From: Occallatibacter riparius
GTDB lineage: Bacteria; Acidobacteriota; Terriglobia; Terriglobales; Acidobacteriaceae
Length of the DNA stretch: 64,000 nucleotides
NCBI RefSeq assembly: GCF_025264625.1
Contig: NZ_CP093313.1
Coordinates: 496,001-560,000 of the forward strand
Direction of reading: 5' to 3'
Part shown: piece by piece, positions 60,114-64,000 of the stretch
How positions within the stretch are numbered: the first letter of the stretch is position 1
Layout: every line of letters starts with the position of its first letter
The notes under the pieces: generated by a model
Databases searched by the model: none
Told to the model about the DNA's origin: nothing
The model's input: the letters and a program-made list of their open reading frames with translations, nothing else
Translations under genes and position numbers: made by a program

Positions 60114-60539
60114 TTGAGGAAATACTTCTTGACGCGCCAGGCAATCGGAGGTACTGTCGTTCATCGATATATCGAAGATCGAGTACAAATCATCCCCAAA
60201 CGCAAGCTCGACCCGCTCCCTTCCGCCGCCTTTCAGATCCTGCTCTCGCTGGCTGCCGACGACCTGCACGGCTACGGCATCATGCGCCAGGTGGCGGAGC
60301 AGACCGGCGGACGCATGCGCCTGGGGCCGGGCACGCTCTACAGTTCCATCCAGACGCTGCTCGAAGAGGGGCTAATCGAAGAGACTGATGGTCCGGAAGA
60401 TCCGTCCGACGCCCGTCGCCGCCGGCACTATCGCCTGACCGCCGGCGGGCGTAAACTGGCCCGGTCTGAGGCCGACCGCCTGGCCGATCTGCTGCGGGTG
60501 GCCCGCGCACGCAAGATCTTCAAGGGGGATTATGTCTGA
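60114..60539 (+). CDS. PadR-family regulator (start uncertain)
   Basis: The longest frame starts at a TTG at 60114, but the PadR core begins only near 60192: PKRKLDPLPSAAFQILLSLA, LHGYGIMRQVAEQTGG, RMRLGPGTLYSSIQTLLEEG and a DARRRRHYRLTAGGRK wing. A good promoter (TTGACG-17-TACTGT) lies inside the early part of the frame at 60129-60157, so the usual TTG would be upstream of transcription. The codon just before PKRK is ATC at 60192. Either a rare AUC start or a lost ATG is possible. Its end overlaps the S41 gene by 8 bases. Confidence 0.72.
   Translation: MRKYFLTRQAIGGTVVHRYIEDRVQIIPKRKLDPLPSAAFQILLSLAADDLHGYGIMRQVAEQTGGRMRLGPGTLYSSIQTLLEEGLIEETDGPEDPSDARRRRHYRLTAGGRKLARSEADRLADLLRVARARKIFKGDYV
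60129..60175 (+). promoter_or_regulatory. promoter and TCGATATATCGA operator of the PadR-S41 unit
   Basis: TTGACG (60129-60134), 17 bases, TACTGT (60152-60157). The expected start site is near 60164, where a perfect 12-bp palindrome TCGATATATCGA lies at 60164-60175. A bound PadR would cover the start site. Confidence 0.6.
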
Positions 60540-61962
60540 GAAGATCTATTCCCTTCTGTTCCGGCTGTTTCCAGCGCGGTTCCGCGCGCGGTGGCAAGAG
60601 GAGGCGCTCGAACTCTTTCGCGATCGCGCGGGTTACGAGCGCGGAGTCGGACCACGGCTGCGGATGTGGTTCGACATCCTTTGCGATTTTGCCGTCTCGC
60701 TGCCACTGGCCTACATGCGTGAGCACGAGGCTCTGGATCGGGCCCCCGTCGCCGCGCGCCCGGCAGGCCCGTCCTTCACCATGCTCGACGAGAAGCCCAT
60801 CCGCTCCAGCGCCTACCTCTACGGCACTCTGCTTTCGCTGGCCATCCTCGCTGGAATCGGCTTCATGGCCAAACATGCCGGCCACTTCCCCATTCGCGCC
60901 GATGCTGACAGCAGCGGTATCACCATCGATCCCTGGGCCACGGGAGCCGGGGGCGATGGGGACGGCGGTTCGACCTTGGTTCTCGGCAACGGGGAAGGCA
61001 CTACGCACGTCACGAACCCCAGCACGGTGCGGCCGATAAGCAAGGTGGTGCACGTTGCAGATCCGGCAAAAGTGCCGTTTTTCGACGCTGCGGAAAAGCA
61101 TCGCGTTCTAGTAGGCGTGGCGGCTGTTCTCAAGCAGCGCTATCCCGATGCGGCTGCGGCGCAGCGCCTGGGCAAGTCTCTGCTCGGTGCGGAAAGCACC
61201 CTTGCCCGCACCAACGATCCTGATGCATTCGCAGCGGCAGTAACTCGCCAGTTGCGCGCTGACAGCAGGGATATGCACTTCGAGGTAGCGTACCTGCGCG
61301 AAGCGGCGCCTGCCGGTGCGACACCCACAGTCAACGACGCGGCCTACAGCGCGTCGATGCGCGCGGCCAACTGCATGATGGCGCCGTCCATCCTGCCGCA
61401 CAAGATTGGCTACCTGAAGCTCGACTGGTTCCCTGATCCCCGCGTGTGCGGCGAGTCGCTGACATCCGCCATGAAGACGCTAAGCCGTGCGGACGGCCTG
61501 ATCATCGATCTGCGCGAGAACTCGGGCGGCTCGCCGGAGATGGTGAAATTCCTGGCCGGCTGGCTCTTTGACCGGCCCACGTTTGTCTGGAATCCGCGGG
61601 AGAACTCGGCTGCCGGCATGTGGACCCACTCGCCCATGGCCGAGAGCGGCCTGGCCGGTAAGCCTGTGTGGGTGCTCACGTCGCACCAGACGTACTCCGC
61701 CGCAGAGGAATTCGCGTACAACCTGAAGATGTTGCATCGCGCCACGCTAGTTGGTGAGACCACCGCCGGCGCCACCGACGTGGGCATATTCCATCACATC
61801 GACGATCATTTCGGCATCGGCTTGCGTGAGAGCAAGGTCCCGAACCCCTACTCGTCGCCGGACTGGGCGGTGCATGGCGTCGATCCGGATATCCGCGTTG
61901 CTGCGGATCAGGCGCTGGAGACAGTCCAGAGGCTGGCATCCACGAACCTAGCCCGCCGGTGA
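60532..61962 (+). CDS. membrane-anchored S41-family protease (IRBP/Tricorn-core type)
   Basis: 476 residues. The N-terminal part (LLFRLFPARFRARWQEEALELF) resembles the prefix of acidobacterial membrane regulators, and a single membrane helix lies near 102-122. The S41 core follows after a variable loop: GLIIDLRENSGGSPEMVKFL, LTSHQTYSAAEEFAYNLKML with the catalytic Ser, and VGETTAGATDVG. The catalytic Lys of CtpA is missing, as in the IRBP branch. It overlaps the PadR gene, so expression is coupled. Substrate unknown. Confidence 0.85.
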   Translation: MSEKIYSLLFRLFPARFRARWQEEALELFRDRAGYERGVGPRLRMWFDILCDFAVSLPLAYMREHEALDRAPVAARPAGPSFTMLDEKPIRSSAYLYGTLLSLAILAGIGFMAKHAGHFPIRADADSSGITIDPWATGAGGDGDGGSTLVLGNGEGTTHVTNPSTVRPISKVVHVADPAKVPFFDAAEKHRVLVGVAAVLKQRYPDAAAAQRLGKSLLGAESTLARTNDPDAFAAAVTRQLRADSRDMHFEVAYLREAAPAGATPTVNDAAYSASMRAANCMMAPSILPHKIGYLKLDWFPDPRVCGESLTSAMKTLSRADGLIIDLRENSGGSPEMVKFLAGWLFDRPTFVWNPRENSAAGMWTHSPMAESGLAGKPVWVLTSHQTYSAAEEFAYNLKMLHRATLVGETTAGATDVGIFHHIDDHFGIGLRESKVPNPYSSPDWAVHGVDPDIRVAADQALETVQRLASTNLARR

Positions 61963-62133
61963 TCGCAACCTGCCCTTGTCGCCCTCGCCAGCCAGAAAGG
62001 CGATTTCCGCTTTCGTGTCGACCGGTGCGGTGTTTTCATTCCGGGAGCGCGCCGCGCCCTCCGTACCGCGGATCGAGTGGAACCTGAGCTATGCTTGAGT
62101 CGGGTCCTCCGCCGCGCGGAGTGCCGCGTAGCA

Positions 62134-62613
62134 ATGAACCTTAACGCCGTCAAAATCTGGGAGATCGCCGGGGGAGTGGTCCTGCTCACCGGGGCTGCCG
62201 CCGTGGGTACCTGGCTGCTCCGCCGCAAGCGTCCCACCCCCGCCGAAATCGAGCTAGGACGACGCCAGTTCCTCACCCAGAGCGGCCGCATCGTCGACGG
62301 CACCCTGCTCGACGTGGCCGAAGTGCCCGGAGAAGACGGCAATCCCCTCACAATGCTCATGTACGAGTACCGCATCGGCGGCGTCGACTATGAGGCATCA
62401 CAGGACATCACGCTCATGGGCGACGTCGTCACGGTGGCTCATGTGCGCTCCGGATTCCCCTGCTCGGTGCGCTACCAGCCTGGCAACCCGGAGAACAGCA
62501 TCGTGGTCGCCGAGGGGTGGTCAGGCCTGCGCAAGACCGTGCCACTGATGACCGTTTGGGACGACCGACAGCGGGGCAACTCCGCGCGACTTCACACCGA
62601 GACGAGCGAATAG
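62134..62613 (+). CDS. membrane protein with DUF3592-like domain
   Basis: 159 residues from the ATG at 62134. A single membrane segment (AGGVVLLTGAAAVGTWLL) is followed by a cytoplasmic or periplasmic beta domain of the DUF3592 type (SGRIVDGTLLDVAEVPGEDG, LMYEYRIGGVDYEASQDI, CSVRYQPGNPENSIV). No catalytic residues are evident. It lies between the S41 gene and the cation transporter but no operon link is clear. Confidence 0.65.
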   Translation: MNLNAVKIWEIAGGVVLLTGAAAVGTWLLRRKRPTPAEIELGRRQFLTQSGRIVDGTLLDVAEVPGEDGNPLTMLMYEYRIGGVDYEASQDITLMGDVVTVAHVRSGFPCSVRYQPGNPENSIVVAEGWSGLRKTVPLMTVWDDRQRGNSARLHTETSE

Positions 62614-62701
62614 GCCGGTCACCTTTCGGACGGAATTCAGTTAAGCCTCTGACCAGCAGAGGCTTGCAAAAGCAATGCTGGCAGGCAAACTCCGCCCCCG
62701 G

Positions 62702-62716
62702 TACACTGGATGCATG
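62702..62716 (+). promoter_or_regulatory. TACACT box six bases before an ATG (leaderless pattern)
   Basis: TACACT (62702-62707), 6 bases, ATG at 62714. No Shine-Dalgarno. This points to a leaderless mRNA for the transporter gene. Confidence 0.5.
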
Positions 62717-63685
62717 CATGTCCATGCCGCGCCCGCTTCCTCTGCATCCGGCCCCGGCGCCAAAAGGACACAAGCCGTACTCCAGGTCTCGCTGGTCGCA
62801 ACCGCCCTCTATGTTGCGGTAACGTTTATCGCGGGGCTGCGCGCCCACTCCCTGGCGCTGCTTTCTGAGGCCGGGCACAACGTCAGCGACTTTCTCGCGC
62901 TGCTGCTCAGCTTTGCAGCCGTCCATTTCCAGACGCGCCCCGCCGATCCCGTTCGCACCTTCGGCTATCAGCGCGCGGGGGTTCTGGCCGCCTTCATCAA
63001 CGCGGGCAGCCTGATGGTCATCTCCGTCTGGATCGGGCTCGAGGCCGTTCACCGGCTCTATGCACCTGTGGCTGTGCATCCCCGTACCATGATGTACGTG
63101 GCCGCCGCCGGAGTGCTGATGAACGGCGTCATCGCCGCGCTGCTGTGGGGCGTGGCGCGCGACGTCAACATGCGCTCGGCCTTCCTGCACATGGCGGGCG
63201 ACACGCTCTCGACCGCCGCAGTCATCATTGGAGGCGCAGCCATCCTCTTCACCGGCCAGAACTGGATCGATCCGGTTCTCTCGCTGGTGATCGCCGCGCT
63301 GATTCTGTGGTCCTCCTGGGGCATCGTCCGCGAAACACTGAACATCCTCCTCGAAGGCACCCCGCGCGGTGTTGACCTCAACCAGATCCGCGGCGACATG
63401 GCCGCCATCTCCGGCGTGCTGAATGTCCACGACCTGCACATCTGGTCGCTGGGCTCGCAGTCACGCGCTATGGCCTGCCACGTCACCATCGCTGACATTC
63501 CGCCGTCGGAGAGCGCCGGGATCCTTGAGAAGCTCAATCACGTGCTCCGCGACCACCACAACATCTGCCACACCACCATCCAGTTCGAGCACGAAAACTG
63601 TCCGGAACTGCACGGCTGCGTAGTGCCCATCGAAGAGATGTCCAGCGAGCCCGCCCATCATCACCATCATGGGCATGCGCATTGA
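62714..63685 (+). CDS. cation diffusion facilitator (CzcD/ZitB type)
   Basis: 323 residues from the ATG at 62714. Six helices carry the family metal sites: SEAGHNVSDFLALL in helix 2 and FLHMAGDTLSTAAVI in helix 5. A cytoplasmic C-terminal domain (VLNVHDLHIWSLGSQSRAMACHVTI) follows, and the end is His-rich (HHHHHGHAH). It exchanges protons for zinc or similar ions and protects against metal excess. Which metal is not certain. Confidence 0.95.
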   Translation: MHVHAAPASSASGPGAKRTQAVLQVSLVATALYVAVTFIAGLRAHSLALLSEAGHNVSDFLALLLSFAAVHFQTRPADPVRTFGYQRAGVLAAFINAGSLMVISVWIGLEAVHRLYAPVAVHPRTMMYVAAAGVLMNGVIAALLWGVARDVNMRSAFLHMAGDTLSTAAVIIGGAAILFTGQNWIDPVLSLVIAALILWSSWGIVRETLNILLEGTPRGVDLNQIRGDMAAISGVLNVHDLHIWSLGSQSRAMACHVTIADIPPSESAGILEKLNHVLRDHHNICHTTIQFEHENCPELHGCVVPIEEMSSEPAHHHHHGHAH

Positions 63686-63736
63686 TCTGAACAAGTGGTC
63701 AGGTGATCAAGGGTTCAGCAATCGTCAATTCCGCGC

Positions 63737-63752
63737 TATACTTCCGCTCATG
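63737..63752 (+). promoter_or_regulatory. TATACT box seven bases before an ATG
   Basis: TATACT (63737-63742), 7 bases, ATG at 63750. It repeats the leaderless layout of other genes in the window. Confidence 0.5.
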
Positions 63753-63980
63753 ACCCCCCTGAATAGCCATGATGATCGGTTGTCTCTTTTCAGAGCCATC
63801 GGCTACACGGCGGTCTACGCATCCCTGATGTTCTTTGGTTTCCTGCAACTGAATTCCGCTCTGCAGACCCCCGACTCCTACTTCCTCTTTTCCGGTCCAC
63901 TCATTCTGACCGTCGGCGTTATCGGCGTCTTCAGTGGACTGAGACAGGTGCGCCCCGTCGACCACCGCAACGGCCGGTGA
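63750..63980 (+). CDS. small membrane protein
   Basis: 76 residues from the ATG at 63750, with two hydrophobic segments (YTAVYASLMFFGFLQL at about 19-34 and FLFSGPLILTVGVIGVFSGL at about 45-64). A longer frame begins at 63669 but crosses the promoter box and would overlap the previous stop. No family recognised. Its start follows the leaderless pattern. Confidence 0.6.
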   Translation: MTPLNSHDDRLSLFRAIGYTAVYASLMFFGFLQLNSALQTPDSYFLFSGPLILTVGVIGVFSGLRQVRPVDHRNGR

Positions 63981-64000
63981 TGCCGTTGCTATAATCCCTT

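Overview
The window reads as a chromosomal segment of a soil acidobacterium (Acidobacteriota, probably class Terriglobia). The evidence is high G+C, a PadR regulator next to an ADOP-type duplicated permease (a family named for acidobacteria), two DUF3857/transglutaminase proteins in tandem, many exported hypothetical proteins, a fucosidase and a fructan hydrolase for plant polysaccharides, and intergenic repeats of several kinds. I could not assign a genus. No rRNA, tRNA, CRISPR array, transposase or prophage was seen. The window begins inside a PHP-domain gene and ends just past a small membrane-protein gene.

Layout. 0-5 kb: PHP-domain protein (cut), a LOG-family protein with a small membrane protein, an exported protein, and an ArsR-SRPBCC-DinB operon. 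5-11 kb: outer-membrane barrel, exported alpha-L-fucosidase, exported GH32 enzyme and an exported amidase. 11-19.5 kb: a beta-sandwich repeat protein and membrane protein with an M48 protease, a divergent pair of exported TldD/PmbA-like proteins, and an FKBP isomerase. 19.5-23.3 kb: glycine cleavage genes gcvH-gcvPA-gcvPB (no gcvT here). 23.6-26 kb: three Tad-type pilus proteins. 26-34.5 kb: manganese catalase, dnaB, a very large M48 membrane protease, a lone response regulator, an XRE/S24-like repressor with two matched candidate operators, and a two-gene zinc-ribbon/sigma-region-4-like cassette. 34.6-39.4 kb: the DUF3857 pair and maf. 39.4-42.9 kb: a repeat-rich, partly low-GC gap, then purM, purN and a phosphoribosyltransferase. 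43-50 kb: CPBP protease, nucleotidyltransferase, exported protein, ADOP permease with PadR, lipoprotein, small membrane protein. 50-64 kb: a giant FAD/Fe-S oxidoreductase, small metal-binding proteins, alanine racemase, a cytidylate-kinase-like protein, hslVU, a class-A-lactamase-like hydrolase, a PadR/S41-protease pair and a cation efflux transporter.

How the parts work together. Several regulators sit in front of the genes they probably control and have visible palindromes in their own promoters (ArsR, both PadR proteins, XRE). Many genes lack a Shine-Dalgarno sequence and instead have a TANNNT box about six bases before the start codon, which suggests leaderless transcripts. Genes with a good Shine-Dalgarno (the gcv genes, ADOP, DinB, the cytidylate-kinase-like gene) lie mostly inside operons.

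The most unusual signals are heptameric GTTC/ATTC-type repeats (one array lies inside maf and is frame-sensitive), a hairpin repeat family flanking purM that appears to supply the purN ribosome-binding site, the paired XRE operators beside a degenerate S24 domain, and a PadR gene whose promoter lies downstream of its only usual start codon.
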